Positions 31,733 to 39,982 of a stretch of 64,000 nt of DNA are shown here, piece after piece; positions within the stretch are counted from its first letter, which is position 1, and each line of letters opens with the position of its first letter. Source of the stretch: Palsa-504 sp963744005 (GTDB lineage Bacteria > Actinomycetota > Actinomycetes > Streptosporangiales > Streptosporangiaceae); contig CAVURU010000002.1 of assembly GCA_963744005.1 (NCBI GenBank), forward strand, positions 1 to 64,000, read 5' to 3'. A program made the translations under genes and the position numbers. The notes below the pieces were generated by a model. That model was not told where the DNA came from, did not search any database, and saw nothing but the letters and a program-made list of their open reading frames with translations.

Positions 31733-32527
31733 CTAGGGCTTCAGGCCGGGACCTCTGCGGGCCAGCGCGGAACTCGGGATGTTTCGCTCGATCACGTCGC
31801 GGGCGACGACGGAGAGCTTGCGGTTGTGGTCGCGGGCAAAGGCGCGCAGCAGCTGGAAGGCATCGTCCATGGAGACCCCCAGGTACTCGGCGAGCATCCC
31901 CTTGGCCTGCTCGACGATGATCCGGCTGTCCAGGGCCGCCTGGAGCTGCTCGGTCAGCAGCGTGCGCTCACGCAGCGCTCTTTCCTGGATCAGCCCGATG
32001 GCCGCTATTTCCCCCATGGCCTTGGCTATATCCAGCTCGGCCTCGTTGAACAGCTCGTCTGCACTCCGGAACAGGTTCAGGGCGCCGATGACGTCCCGGC
32101 GGAGCCGGAGCGGGACCGCGCACATCATCTGGAATCCGGCCTCGAAGGCATGGGGCGCGAATTCCGGCCAGCGAGCGCGGCTGTCGGCTGCGGTCGCCTG
32201 CACCGGCTGGCCAGTCGAGAACGCGTCCATGCACGGCCCTTGCTCGTCCTGGAGCTCGAAGATCTCGAGCAGCCGCATCCGCTCATCAGAGGAGGCGACA
32301 AGCCTCAGGCCGCCGCGCGCGTCGGCCAGCATGACGCCGGCCGCCTCGGCATCGAGGATCTGAACTGAGTCGTCGGACAGGCCGTGCAGGAAATCAACGA
32401 CGTCAAAGTCGCCGGCCAGCGTGTCCGCCAGGCGCACGAAGACCCGGGCCAGCTGCGCCTCCCTTCCCCTCCGGTCGTGGCCTTGACGTTCAGGCTGGGC
32501 GGCCGGGCCGCCGTGCGTCTCACTCAT
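31733..32527 (-). CDS. GAF-ANTAR regulator (2)
   Basis: A 264-residue regulator. The GAF domain holds EAAGVMLADARGGLRLVASSDERMRLLEIFELQDEQGPCMDAF, a form common in SigB-island GAF-ANTAR proteins. The ANTAR domain reads ALDSRIIVEQAKGMLAEYLGVSMDDAFQLLRAFARDHNRKLSVVARDVIE. I start at ATG 32527, which overlaps the upstream GAF-ANTAR gene by 8 bases (ATGAGTGA); a start 27 bases upstream is possible. The pair is translationally coupled, so the two regulators are made together and may form a heteromer. Confidence 0.9.
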   Translation of the reverse strand: MSETHGGPAAQPERQGHDRRGREAQLARVFVRLADTLAGDFDVVDFLHGLSDDSVQILDAEAAGVMLADARGGLRLVASSDERMRLLEIFELQDEQGPCMDAFSTGQPVQATAADSRARWPEFAPHAFEAGFQMMCAVPLRLRRDVIGALNLFRSADELFNEAELDIAKAMGEIAAIGLIQERALRERTLLTEQLQAALDSRIIVEQAKGMLAEYLGVSMDDAFQLLRAFARDHNRKLSVVARDVIERNIPSSALARRGPGLKP

Positions 32528-33278
32528 CGAATCGCAACCGCCGTTCAACGACATCCTGCGCGATATCGAGCATCGGGCGCCCGCTCGCGAACGCCGCGGC
32601 GCGCAGCCGGGCCAGCGCGTTGGCCATGCTCTCGTCCAGCTGAGCGGCGATCATCCCGGTCGCCTGATGGACCACTACCCGGTCCGCGCCGCTGGACTCC
32701 AGCAGCTCCGACAGGCTCGTCCCCCCGGCCGAGTACTGCTGGTAGAGCACGGCATCACGGGCGATTCCGGCGGTCACCAGCGCATCGGCCAGATGCTCCT
32801 CGCTCAGCATCCCCGGCCGGTCGCGGCACAGGTCCAGCGTGCCGATACCGCCCGGTCCCACGGTTAGCGGCAGGGAGAATTCCGCCTGCACACCGACGGC
32901 CAGAGCCGCCGCCGCGAAGGCGGGCCAGCGGTTCGCGTCCTTGGCCGTCAGGTCCGGCAGCAAGACCGGGGTCCCGGATGCGTGGGCCTGCAGGCACGGG
33001 CCTTCGCCCAGCTCCATCTGCAGCCCGCTGACGGTGGCGGCATGCCGGCCCGCTCCAGCCAGCATGCTCGCGGACCCTGGGCCGGAGATCAGCAACAGGG
33101 CGCACCCAGACAACGCCATCTCCTCTACGGCCAGCTGACACAGCCCTGCTACCAGGTCGCCCGCGCCCACCTGGGAGCCATTTTCAGTGACTGCCGCCAG
33201 AATGCGGGCCCGCCGCACGCCGTCCCGCATACCGCCTCCTCGCCGCCTCGCCATGACCGATAAGGCAGCGTCGCTCAC
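32520..33278 (-). CDS. GAF-ANTAR regulator (3)
   Basis: A 252-residue regulator with GAF (about 25-175; ELGEGPCLQAHASGTPVLLPDL) and a C-terminal ANTAR-like helical domain (GADRVVVHQATGMIAAQLDESMANALARLRAAAFASGRPMLDIAQDVVERRL). The ANTAR block is more divergent than in its neighbours, with HQATGMIA in place of the common EQAKGMLA. GTG 33278 is used; ATG 33254 is an alternative. It overlaps regulator 2 and is divergent from the AraC gene. Confidence 0.85.
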   Translation of the reverse strand: MSDAALSVMARRRGGGMRDGVRRARILAAVTENGSQVGAGDLVAGLCQLAVEEMALSGCALLLISGPGSASMLAGAGRHAATVSGLQMELGEGPCLQAHASGTPVLLPDLTAKDANRWPAFAAAALAVGVQAEFSLPLTVGPGGIGTLDLCRDRPGMLSEEHLADALVTAGIARDAVLYQQYSAGGTSLSELLESSGADRVVVHQATGMIAAQLDESMANALARLRAAAFASGRPMLDIAQDVVERRLRFDE

Positions 33279-33396
33279 CCTACCGTCCCGGGAGCCGAGG
33301 CTCTTTTCTCGGCGGGGTCGCGGTATCGTTGCAGGACAAGATCGTTGCTCCAGACCCAGGCAGCGGCAGGACTCCTACTGCCTGGCGGTGAGCTGA

Positions 33397-34419
33397 GTGA
33401 CGGATCCCAGCCAGTCGGACGTGGCGACCCGCACTGGGCGGCGTCCCTGTCCGGCCGTCGCCTTGCCCTCCCGGTCGCACGAGATTTTCGAGGCCGCGGG
33501 CGCGGAAGCCACGCTGGCGCTGCTGTCGGCCACGCGCGGGGCGGCTCGGATCCGCAGCCGCGGACCGGGCGGGATGCGGATGGTCCACGACCGCATCGGC
33601 CCGGTCAGCCTCGATCATGTGACGTTCACCATGGATCTGGACGCCGACGTCGGCCCGGCCGACGGGCTGGTGTTCGGGCAGGCCAATGCGGGGACCGTCG
33701 GCTTCCGCACCGGCCACGCTGAGCACTGGCACACCATCGGCGACCCTTATCTCGCTGCGCAGCCAGGCCGCCCTCGCACGTCCATGATCCGCGGCAGCGA
33801 CCACGACCAGCTCATACTCGATCCTGCCCTGATCGCCCGTGTCGCTCAGACCGCACCAGGACGGATCCAGCAGCCACCGAAATTTACCGGCTACTATCCC
33901 ATCTCGACCGGGGCGGCTCAGACGTGGAAGGCCACGTGTGCGTACATTCGCGACACGCTGCTGGCCCTCCCCGGCACCGGCGCCTATCCGCTGGTCGCCG
34001 CCAATGCGGCCCGGCTGCTGGCCGCCAGCGCCTTGGCCGTCTTCCCGAACAACACGCTCACCGATCCGACCAGCCAGGACCGGCACGACGCCCACACCGA
34101 CACCCTGCGCCGCGCGGTCGCGTTCATCGACGAGCACGCCCCTGAAGACATCACCGTCGCTGACATAGCCAGCGCCGCCTTCGTCACTATCCGCGCCGTC
34201 CAGCTCGCCTTCCGGCGGCACATGGACATCACCCCCATGGGCTACCTGCGCCAGGTCCGGCTCGGGCGCGCCCACCATGACCTTCAGAGCAGCACTCCTG
34301 ACGGCGACACCGTGACCGCGGTCGCCTACCGGTGGGGCTTCTCCAACCCCAGCCACTTCGGCGGGCTCTACCGCCAGGCCTACGGCATCAGCCCCAGCCA
34401 CACACTCCGAACGGACTAG
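33397..34419 (+). CDS. AraC-family transcriptional regulator
   Basis: A 340-residue protein with an AraC-binding-domain-2-like N-terminus and a C-terminal double HTH: VAFIDEHAPEDITVADIASAAFVTIRAVQLAFRRHMDITPMGYLRQVRLGRAHHDL and VTAVAYRWGFSNPSHFGGLYRQAYGISPSHTLR. GTG 33397 follows an in-frame TGA. It is divergent from the GAF-ANTAR pair (118 bases apart). Target and inducer unknown. Confidence 0.9.
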   Translation: MTDPSQSDVATRTGRRPCPAVALPSRSHEIFEAAGAEATLALLSATRGAARIRSRGPGGMRMVHDRIGPVSLDHVTFTMDLDADVGPADGLVFGQANAGTVGFRTGHAEHWHTIGDPYLAAQPGRPRTSMIRGSDHDQLILDPALIARVAQTAPGRIQQPPKFTGYYPISTGAAQTWKATCAYIRDTLLALPGTGAYPLVAANAARLLAASALAVFPNNTLTDPTSQDRHDAHTDTLRRAVAFIDEHAPEDITVADIASAAFVTIRAVQLAFRRHMDITPMGYLRQVRLGRAHHDLQSSTPDGDTVTAVAYRWGFSNPSHFGGLYRQAYGISPSHTLRTD

Positions 34420-34584
34420 CGCTCTGAGCCCCGGGCTTCGTTATCTGCCCTCATGGCGCGCCGAAGCTTCGCTGCCAGCGCAGCGCGCGCGGCAGGCGGC
34501 CGTGCATCGTGAACAGAAAGGGGCGAGGGCTGCGCGAAACCCGCGGCGGAGCGGGATTTGGAACGGTAACCGAAATGGGGCGGG

Positions 34585-35190
34585 ATGAATGAAGATCGTG
34601 CCGATCTGACGTCGGCTGGCCCGGGTCAGCTGGGTCAGGGAAACCCGGAGAACCTGGAGCGCCTGCTAGGACGCGTGACCGGCGGCGACAAAAGAGCGTT
34701 CGCTGCGGTCTATGACCAGATGGCGGGACCCGTTTACGGCTTGGCCTGCGCCATGACCGGCGATGCCGAATGGTCGCGAGAGCTGGCCGTGCAGGCCCTG
34801 ACAGAGGTGTGGAGGACCGCGTCGCGCTACGACCCGTCGGGAGGCAGTGCCCAGTCCTGGGTCATGAGCGGCGCACGGCAGCACGTCGTGCGCCAGCTCC
34901 GCGCCGCTCGGACTACAGATCGGACTAAAGAAGGGCGCCGGATCCCGGCTCGGCCGGACGGCCCGCGGACGGGGGACTTTGGCGCGGGCCCGCTCAGCGT
35001 CCCGGGGCTGCCCCAGGGACCGGAGCGTCAGGCCATGGCGCTGGCGTTGGACGGCGGTTATACCCAGGATGAGATCAGCGAGCGTCTCGGTCTTGCTCCG
35101 GACACGGTCGCGGAGCTGCTCAGCGCCGGCCTGCTTCAGCTCGCCGCACCGCACCTCAACGGGCTGGAGCGCGGGCGGCCCGCCCGCTAG
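34585..35190 (+). CDS. ECF-type sigma factor, SigK-like
   Basis: A 201-residue sigma factor. Region 2 reads LLGRVTGGDKRAFAAVYDQMAGPVYGLACAMTGDAEWSRELAVQALTEVWRTASRYDPSGGSAQSWVM, close to SigK-like ECF factors. Region 4 is present but degenerate (LALDGGYTQDEISERLGLAPDTVAELLSAGLLQLA). The linker is unusually basic. No anti-sigma gene adjoins it; the next gene, convergent, is a GAF-ANTAR regulator. It could be an orphan or a degenerate factor. Confidence 0.8.
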   Translation: MNEDRADLTSAGPGQLGQGNPENLERLLGRVTGGDKRAFAAVYDQMAGPVYGLACAMTGDAEWSRELAVQALTEVWRTASRYDPSGGSAQSWVMSGARQHVVRQLRAARTTDRTKEGRRIPARPDGPRTGDFGAGPLSVPGLPQGPERQAMALALDGGYTQDEISERLGLAPDTVAELLSAGLLQLAAPHLNGLERGRPAR

Positions 35191-35217
35191 AGGTGCCCGC
35201 TCCGGTATCGGGCCGGG

Positions 35218-35994
35218 TCAGCGGGAGGGTGTCAGCAACTCCCCGACGGCGACCAGGTGCTCGGCGACGTCGCGCAGTTTACGGTTTACGGCCTGGGATG
35301 AGGCGACCAGCAGTCCGAACGCCTCGACCCCGGTGATCTTGTACCGCTCCATCAAGATGCCCTTGGCCTCGCCGATGACCTCCCGGGTACCGAGTGCGGC
35401 GTGCAGGCTCGCCCGCGTCCGGTCAGCGGCCATCGCGAGGGCGGCATGGGAGGCCAGCAGGATGCCGATGCTCTCGCTGCCCTGGCCGAAGGCCCTGACA
35501 TCCGAGGCATAGAGGTTCAGCGCCCCGAAGGTCTCATCTCCGGCAAACAGCTGGACGGACAGCACCGACAGCACGCCCAGGTCCACGGCGTGCCGGGCGA
35601 ACCAAGGCCAGCGGTCGTCGGCGCGAAGATCGTCGCAGCGTACCGTCGTCTGCTTCCGGGCGGCATCCAGGCACGGTCCCTCGCCTGCCTCGTACTGCGC
35701 CCGGTCAATCCGTCTGACCAGTTCATCAGAAGCGGCCCGGGTAGCGAATTCCCGGCTGGTCATCACCGTGATCCCGGCGTACCGGACGCCGGGCACCTCG
35801 CGGATCGCGGCTATCGCGATCCGGTCCAGCAAGGCCTCGGCCGTGGTGTCGGCCTGCAGCTCGCGGGCCAGCTCACTCAGCTGGCGGGCCACCCCCGGCG
35901 CGGCACTCTGCCCGGAGCTGCCGACCGCCTGCCGCGCCGGTTCACGCCGCCCGCCTGTCACTATGGGCCATCCCTCATCGCTGACTGGCAGCAT
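35218..35994 (-). CDS. GAF-ANTAR regulator (4)
   Basis: A 258-residue regulator. The GAF domain has ADTTAEALLDRIAIAAIREVPGVRYAGITVM, EAGEGPCLDAARKQTTVRCDDLRADDRWPWFARHA and SVQLFAGDETFGALNLYASDVRAF. ANTAR: LGTREVIGEAKGILMERYKITGVEAFGLLVASSQAVNRKLRDVAEHLV. I start at ATG 35994; the longer open frame upstream lacks family similarity. It is divergent from the STAS/sigma no. 3 operon, with about 200 bases between them. Confidence 0.88.
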   Translation of the reverse strand: MLPVSDEGWPIVTGGRREPARQAVGSSGQSAAPGVARQLSELARELQADTTAEALLDRIAIAAIREVPGVRYAGITVMTSREFATRAASDELVRRIDRAQYEAGEGPCLDAARKQTTVRCDDLRADDRWPWFARHAVDLGVLSVLSVQLFAGDETFGALNLYASDVRAFGQGSESIGILLASHAALAMAADRTRASLHAALGTREVIGEAKGILMERYKITGVEAFGLLVASSQAVNRKLRDVAEHLVAVGELLTPSR

Positions 35995-36198
35995 AGCGGC
36001 GACACAAACCCGGGCCAGACGGGCGGCACCCCGATTTCGCCTGGTAAAGACACAGGCGCCTGGCACTTCGTTTTCCGCGTTTTGCCGGCCGACCGGATCT
36101 GGCATCGTGATTGATGACGGTTATAAAGCAGCCGTGGCCATGTCTGGCCACCCGGTTGCGCGTTGCCTCCGGTGAAGTCCGGACCGCTGCCGGAGGCG

Positions 36199-36576
36199 AT
36201 GAGGTTGCCCGAAATCCCGTATCTGCCCACGACGGTCGACGGCGCCTGCGTTGTCACGACCCCCGCTGAGATCGACATCGTCACAGCCGAGCAGCTACGT
36301 GCGGCATTGCTGCAGGCGCCTACGGCGAAGCCGCCTGTGGTCGTGGTGGACATGACGGGCACCTTGTTCTGCGATTCATCCGGCCTGCATGCTCTGCTGC
36401 GGGCGCATCGGCGGTTCGGGGCGGAAGGCGGCGGCCTGCGACTGGTGATACCGCCCGACGGAGTCGTCGCCCGTATCCTCAACCTCACCGGCCTGCGCAC
36501 AGTAATCCCCTGCTTCCGCAGCCTGGCCGACGCCGTGGCCGGCACGCGTGCCCTGGCCGACCCGGTCGGAGGATGA
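36199..36576 (+). CDS. STAS-domain anti-sigma factor antagonist (RsbV-like)
   Basis: A 125-residue STAS protein. The phosphorylatable Ser lies in TGTLFCDSSGLHALL (Ser60/61). In its unphosphorylated form it would bind the RsbW-like kinase and free a sigma factor. CGGAGG is just upstream of ATG 36199. Its stop overlaps the start of sigma factor no. 3 as ATGA, the clearest sign that the pair acts together. It is the full-length counterpart of the stub at 27548. Confidence 0.9.
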   Translation: MRLPEIPYLPTTVDGACVVTTPAEIDIVTAEQLRAALLQAPTAKPPVVVVDMTGTLFCDSSGLHALLRAHRRFGAEGGGLRLVIPPDGVVARILNLTGLRTVIPCFRSLADAVAGTRALADPVGG

Positions 36577-37346
36577 GCTGGTTGGCACATCCGGCCGAGC
36601 TGATGAGCATGTCCGACAGAGAGCTGCTGGCCCGGCTGGGCGTGTTGCCACGCGACAGCGCCGAGCGGCAGGCAGCCTGCGACATCCTGGTCCGGCGTTA
36701 TGCCGGGCTGGTCCGGTCCTGTGTCCGGCCTTACCTCAGCAGCCCCGAATCAGCCGATGACCTCGTGCAGGTCGGCTACGTCGGATTGCTCAAGGCCATC
36801 AACAACTTCGACCCGCGGCAAGGAGAGAGCCTGGCCGCCTACGCGCTGCCCTGCGTGACCGGCGAGATCAAGCGGCACTTCCGCGACCGAAGGTGGCAGA
36901 TCCGGGTGAGCCGTCAGGCGCAGGAACTCATCCTGGAGCTGCGAGCCGCTGAGGAGGACGTGACCCAGCAGCTCGGCCGCACGCCGGATGACCGCGAACT
37001 GGCCCGGCATCTCGGCGTCCCCGAGGATGAGGTCCGGCAGGCCCGCCAGGCGCATATGGCGTTCAGCGCCCACTCGCTGGATGCCCCGCTGTCCGTGGAC
37101 AGTGACCCTGCTGTGCTCGGCGACCTCCTCGGCGAGGATGACCCGGCCATGAACCACGCGATCGAGATGGAAGCGGTCAGCGTCCACCTGGATGAGCTCC
37201 CCGAACGAGAGCAGCGCATCTTGATGCTGCGGTTCTACGGCAACCTCACCCAGGCCCAGATCGCCGTCCGGCTCGGCATCTCCCAGATGCACGTATCCCG
37301 GCTCCTCAATCACGCCCTGACCTACCTCCGCGCTCAGCTCATCTGA
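36573..37346 (+). CDS. RNA polymerase sigma factor, SigB/SigF/SigG family (paralogue 3)
   Basis: A 257-residue factor: region 2 RSCVRPYLSSPESADDLVQVGYVGLLKAINNFDP, region 3 VTGEIKRHFRDRRWQIRVSRQ, region 4 LPEREQRILMLRFYGNLTQAQIAVRLGISQMHVSRLLNHAL. GGAGG precedes the ATG inside the STAS gene. Shares long identical blocks with the factors at 15413 and 27635, so the three arose by duplication. The -35-binding region 4 is nearly the same in all three, implying overlapping promoters. Confidence 0.94.
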   Translation: MSWLAHPAELMSMSDRELLARLGVLPRDSAERQAACDILVRRYAGLVRSCVRPYLSSPESADDLVQVGYVGLLKAINNFDPRQGESLAAYALPCVTGEIKRHFRDRRWQIRVSRQAQELILELRAAEEDVTQQLGRTPDDRELARHLGVPEDEVRQARQAHMAFSAHSLDAPLSVDSDPAVLGDLLGEDDPAMNHAIEMEAVSVHLDELPEREQRILMLRFYGNLTQAQIAVRLGISQMHVSRLLNHALTYLRAQLI

Positions 37347-37434
37347 CCGGAAGCGCCGTAACCGACCGTACCTGGACCGATATGGAGCTGATGAAATTCA
37401 AGCACAGGTCCTCGCAGCAACCGGCTGGGCCGAG

Positions 37435-38190
37435 ATGAGGGAGGCCAGGAAAGCTGATGAATCGCTGATCGAGACGGCGGGGACCCTGGTGAGTGACCAG
37501 GACCTGGAGCAGACCCTGCGCCAGCTCCTGGAACTGGCCTGCTCGGCACTGCCGGGCGGGGACGAAGGCGGCATCACCTTGATCGAGCCCGAGGGCCCCC
37601 GGACGGCGATCGCCACCAGTGATATCGCGTTGAGCGTGGACAGCATGCACTATGCCGCGGCCACGAGCGGCCCGGGCCTGGAGGCCTACCGGCGGCAGCA
37701 GGTCGTGCGGATCGATTTCACTTCTGGCGACGACCGCTGGCCTGAGTTCACCGCGGCGGCCGCCGCCCATGGCCTGAACTCCACCCTGTCCGTGCCGCTG
37801 GTGGTCGACGGTGACGGGCTCGGCGCGCTGAACCTCTACAGCCGCCGCCGCCAGGGCTTCACGGCCGCGGATGAGCGGCTCGCGGTCAACCTCGGCGGCT
37901 GCGCCTCGGTGGCCCTGGGCAACGTGCGGGCTCACTGGCGCACGGCCCGCCTCGCCGACCAGCTCCAGCAGGCTCTCTCCACCCGAGGGGTCATCGATCA
38001 GGCCACCGGCATCCTCATCGCCCAGCACGGCTGGACCGCCGGGCACGCGTTCCATCTGCTGACCGCCACCGCCCAGCGAAACCGTCTCTCCGTCACCGAC
38101 GTAGCCGCTGACCTGGTCCAGCGGGCCAGCGCCGCAGAAGAGTCAGGAGCAGCGCCGGGCGCAGCTACGAGAGACCGATCGCGAAGCTGA
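37435..38190 (+). CDS. GAF-ANTAR regulator (5)
   Basis: A 251-residue protein. GAF: LIETAGTLVSDQDLEQTLRQLLELACSALPGGDEGGITLIE, and LSVPLVVDGDGLGALNLYSRRRQGFT. ANTAR: LSTRGVIDQATGILIAQHGWTAGHAFHLLTATAQRNRLSVTDVAADLV. It follows sigma factor no. 3 by 88 bases and may be in the same transcript. Its last 26 bases overlap the end of the convergent RsbW-like gene. The AKG of typical ANTAR helices is ATG here (DQATGILIA). Confidence 0.88.
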   Translation: MREARKADESLIETAGTLVSDQDLEQTLRQLLELACSALPGGDEGGITLIEPEGPRTAIATSDIALSVDSMHYAAATSGPGLEAYRRQQVVRIDFTSGDDRWPEFTAAAAAHGLNSTLSVPLVVDGDGLGALNLYSRRRQGFTAADERLAVNLGGCASVALGNVRAHWRTARLADQLQQALSTRGVIDQATGILIAQHGWTAGHAFHLLTATAQRNRLSVTDVAADLVQRASAAEESGAAPGAATRDRSRS

Positions 38191-38767
38191 TCGTGACGTC
38201 GGTGCCGTTCTGGTCATGGTTCACGACGACCCGATCGGCGGTCTGGCTCACCAGCCACAGCCCATGACCGTAAGTTGCGGCCCACGGATAAGGCTCAGCG
38301 GATGCCGCGCTGCTCTGGGGGGAGGCCGGGCCGGGGTCGCTGACATGACTGTGCAGCAGCTGGTGGTCGCTCCACTGGCGGACGCGTCCGTGGCCTGCGC
38401 CGTGGTAAACCGCGTTCGCAGCCAGCTCATGGACCGCTATCACGGCGTCCTCCACCCGGTCTGCTGACAGCCCGGCCGCGGCTGCGTGCCTCGCGACGGC
38501 CTGGCGCAACTGGCTCAGCGAGTCCGCGTCGAACGGCTCATCGAGTGGCGGGGGGTCCTCGGGCGGGGCTCGGCCAGCCGGGGATGCGGCCCGCAGGCGC
38601 CCGTTGGCACCCAGGTCCATGGGCCTGCGGCCGGACCGGCCATTGACGGAACCGTCTTGCCAGCTGGGCGTACCGTCGCAGTGATCTGCGGGCCCGTGGT
38701 CAGCCACTCGGCTCATCCCCTTGATTCGCCCTAGGCCGGGGCCACTACCCGGCCCGGAACAGATCAT
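38165..38767 (-). CDS. RsbW-like ATP-binding protein (GHKL anti-sigma kinase)
   Basis: A GHKL/HATPase protein of up to 200 residues. N-box VEDAVIAVHELAANAVYHGAGHG, G1 box SDPGPASPQ in place of DxGxG, G2 box ATYGHGLWLVSQTADRV. Such proteins bind and phosphorylate STAS antagonists and hold sigma-B-type factors inactive. The N-terminal 60-70 residues are low-complexity. The start is uncertain: ATG 38767 or ATG 38716. It sits between the STAS genes at 36199 and 38829. The G1 box is unusual, so kinase activity is not assured. Confidence 0.82.
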   Translation of the reverse strand: MICSGPGSGPGLGRIKGMSRVADHGPADHCDGTPSWQDGSVNGRSGRRPMDLGANGRLRAASPAGRAPPEDPPPLDEPFDADSLSQLRQAVARHAAAAGLSADRVEDAVIAVHELAANAVYHGAGHGRVRQWSDHQLLHSHVSDPGPASPQSSAASAEPYPWAATYGHGLWLVSQTADRVVVNHDQNGTDVTISFAIGLS

Positions 38768-38828
38768 GTGGCTCTTGAAGTAATGGTCGCCTGGGCGATA
38801 GGTCTCTCACCGGAAGCCAGGTGACCGG

Positions 38829-39179
38829 TTAGCTGATGACCCGATCGGCCAGGGCCTCCTCGACGTCCTGGAAGCACAGCAATATGCCGTCCGTCCCGGT
38901 CAAGGTGAAGATGCGATCTACCGCCCCGCCAGGGGAAACAGCCAGCCGCAGCTCATGGCCATCGGAGCGGGCCTGCCGGTGCGCTCCGAGCAGCACATGG
39001 AGTCCGGAGGAGTCGAGGAAGGTAGTGCCGGTCATGTCGACCACGACCACCGGGCCGCCGCCGGCCGCCTCGACCAGGACCGCGCGGAGCTTCTCCGAGG
39101 TCATGATGTCGATCTCTTCGGGAGTGGTGACAACGGGCACGCCGTTGACCACGGTGCAGTAGTACTCGGTGTCGGGCAT
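38829..39179 (-). CDS. STAS-domain anti-sigma factor antagonist
   Basis: A 116-residue STAS protein: TPEEIDIMTSEKLRAVLVEAAGGGPVVVVDMTGTTFLDSSGLHVLLGAHR, with the phospho-Ser in DSSGL (57/58). GGAGG lies 5 bases before ATG 39179. The open frame extends far upstream, but nothing there is family-like. It is upstream of the RsbW-like gene on the same strand (61 bases), so antagonist and kinase are likely cotranscribed. Second intact STAS of the window. Confidence 0.9.
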   Translation of the reverse strand: MPDTEYYCTVVNGVPVVTTPEEIDIMTSEKLRAVLVEAAGGGPVVVVDMTGTTFLDSSGLHVLLGAHRQARSDGHELRLAVSPGGAVDRIFTLTGTDGILLCFQDVEEALADRVIS

Positions 39180-39316
39180 GCCCGCCTCCACCCTTGACTT
39201 GAACGTCCGGCGGACCAGGGAGGTCTGCTTCGGAGGCAGGCGAGCCCAGAGCTCCAGATGGCTGCTCATTAGCTGTGATTCCACAGTATTGGCGCTTGTC
39301 GCATAAGCACAAGGGC

Positions 39317-39347
39317 GCGCGCTGGGCGGCCTGGCCGCCGAGCGCGC
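39317..39347. other. Strong GC stem-loop between STAS and the MDMPI-like gene
   Basis: GCGCGCT pairs with AGCGCGC and GGCGGC with GCCGCC, separated by one mismatch and a 3-base loop. It sits in the divergent 234-base spacer between the STAS gene and the gene at 39414. Nearby CCTGGGTA and TACCCGGG (about 39371-39395) form another inverted repeat. No T-tract; role unknown. Confidence 0.4.
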
Positions 39348-39413
39348 AGCTGTCCGAATAAACACTCCTGCCTGGGTAAGGGCGACGAGTACCCGGGAGG
39401 AGGGCAAGCTGAA

Positions 39414-39948
39414 GTGATTGAGCGCAGCCGTGAGGCCACAGCGTTTCTCGACACTATCGACCGGACCGCACCGCAGGCGGTGAGCGCATGCGAGGGCTGG
39501 ACGACCCATGAGATCGCCGCTCATGTCACCGGCATCGCGGTCGAGGTCATCAGGCACCTGGATCCCTACCTGAACGGCGACCCGGTCCCAAGACGCGGAG
39601 TTTCGAGGAACGGGAGGCGCCGCTGCAGGCCATAGAGGACCAGGCGCTGCTGCGGCGCCTGGATGCCGACGAGGAGCGGATGCGGCGCTTCGTCGACGAG
39701 GTGCTGGCCCGCGAGCCCGATGCGGTCATCCCCTGGACCGGCCGGCAGATGGCGGTGGCCAAGTTCATCCCGCACTTGCGCAACGAGCACGCCCTGCACC
39801 GATGGGACATGAGCCCGCCGTCGACATGGACGCAGGAGCGCGCCAGCTGTTCATCTGGGGCCGCCGCCCGGACCGCCGCGGCCGACTCCGCAGCCGCCTG
39901 GCTCAGTCTCAGCTGGCCCGGCTGCAGGCGCTGCTCTCCGGCTACTGA
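39414..39948 (+). pseudogene. Mycothiol-dependent maleylpyruvate isomerase/DinB-like family gene, decayed
   Basis: Pieces of one TIGR03083-type protein appear in three frames. Frame A is FLDTIDRTAPQAVSACEGWTTHEIAAHVTG to NGDPVP. After one missing C near 39587-39589, frame B gives TRSFEEREAPLQAIEDQALL to AVIPWTGRQMAVAKFIPHLRNEHALHRWD. Frame C is LFIWGRRPDRRGRLRSRLAQSQLARLQALLSGY then TGA at 39948. The middle, normally about 80 residues between HRWD and the C-terminal motif, is gone. The family is metal- and mycothiol-linked. GGAGGAGG precedes GTG 39414. Clearly nonfunctional. Confidence 0.8.
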
Positions 39949-39982
39949 GAGACAGACTCCGTACCAGCCTGCTGCGCTTAGG

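Noticed and set aside
39373..39378. GGGTAA upstream of the MDMPI-like pseudogene as a sigma-B -10
   Set aside because: The sequence 14-17 bases upstream does not resemble GTTT, and the downstream gene is broken.
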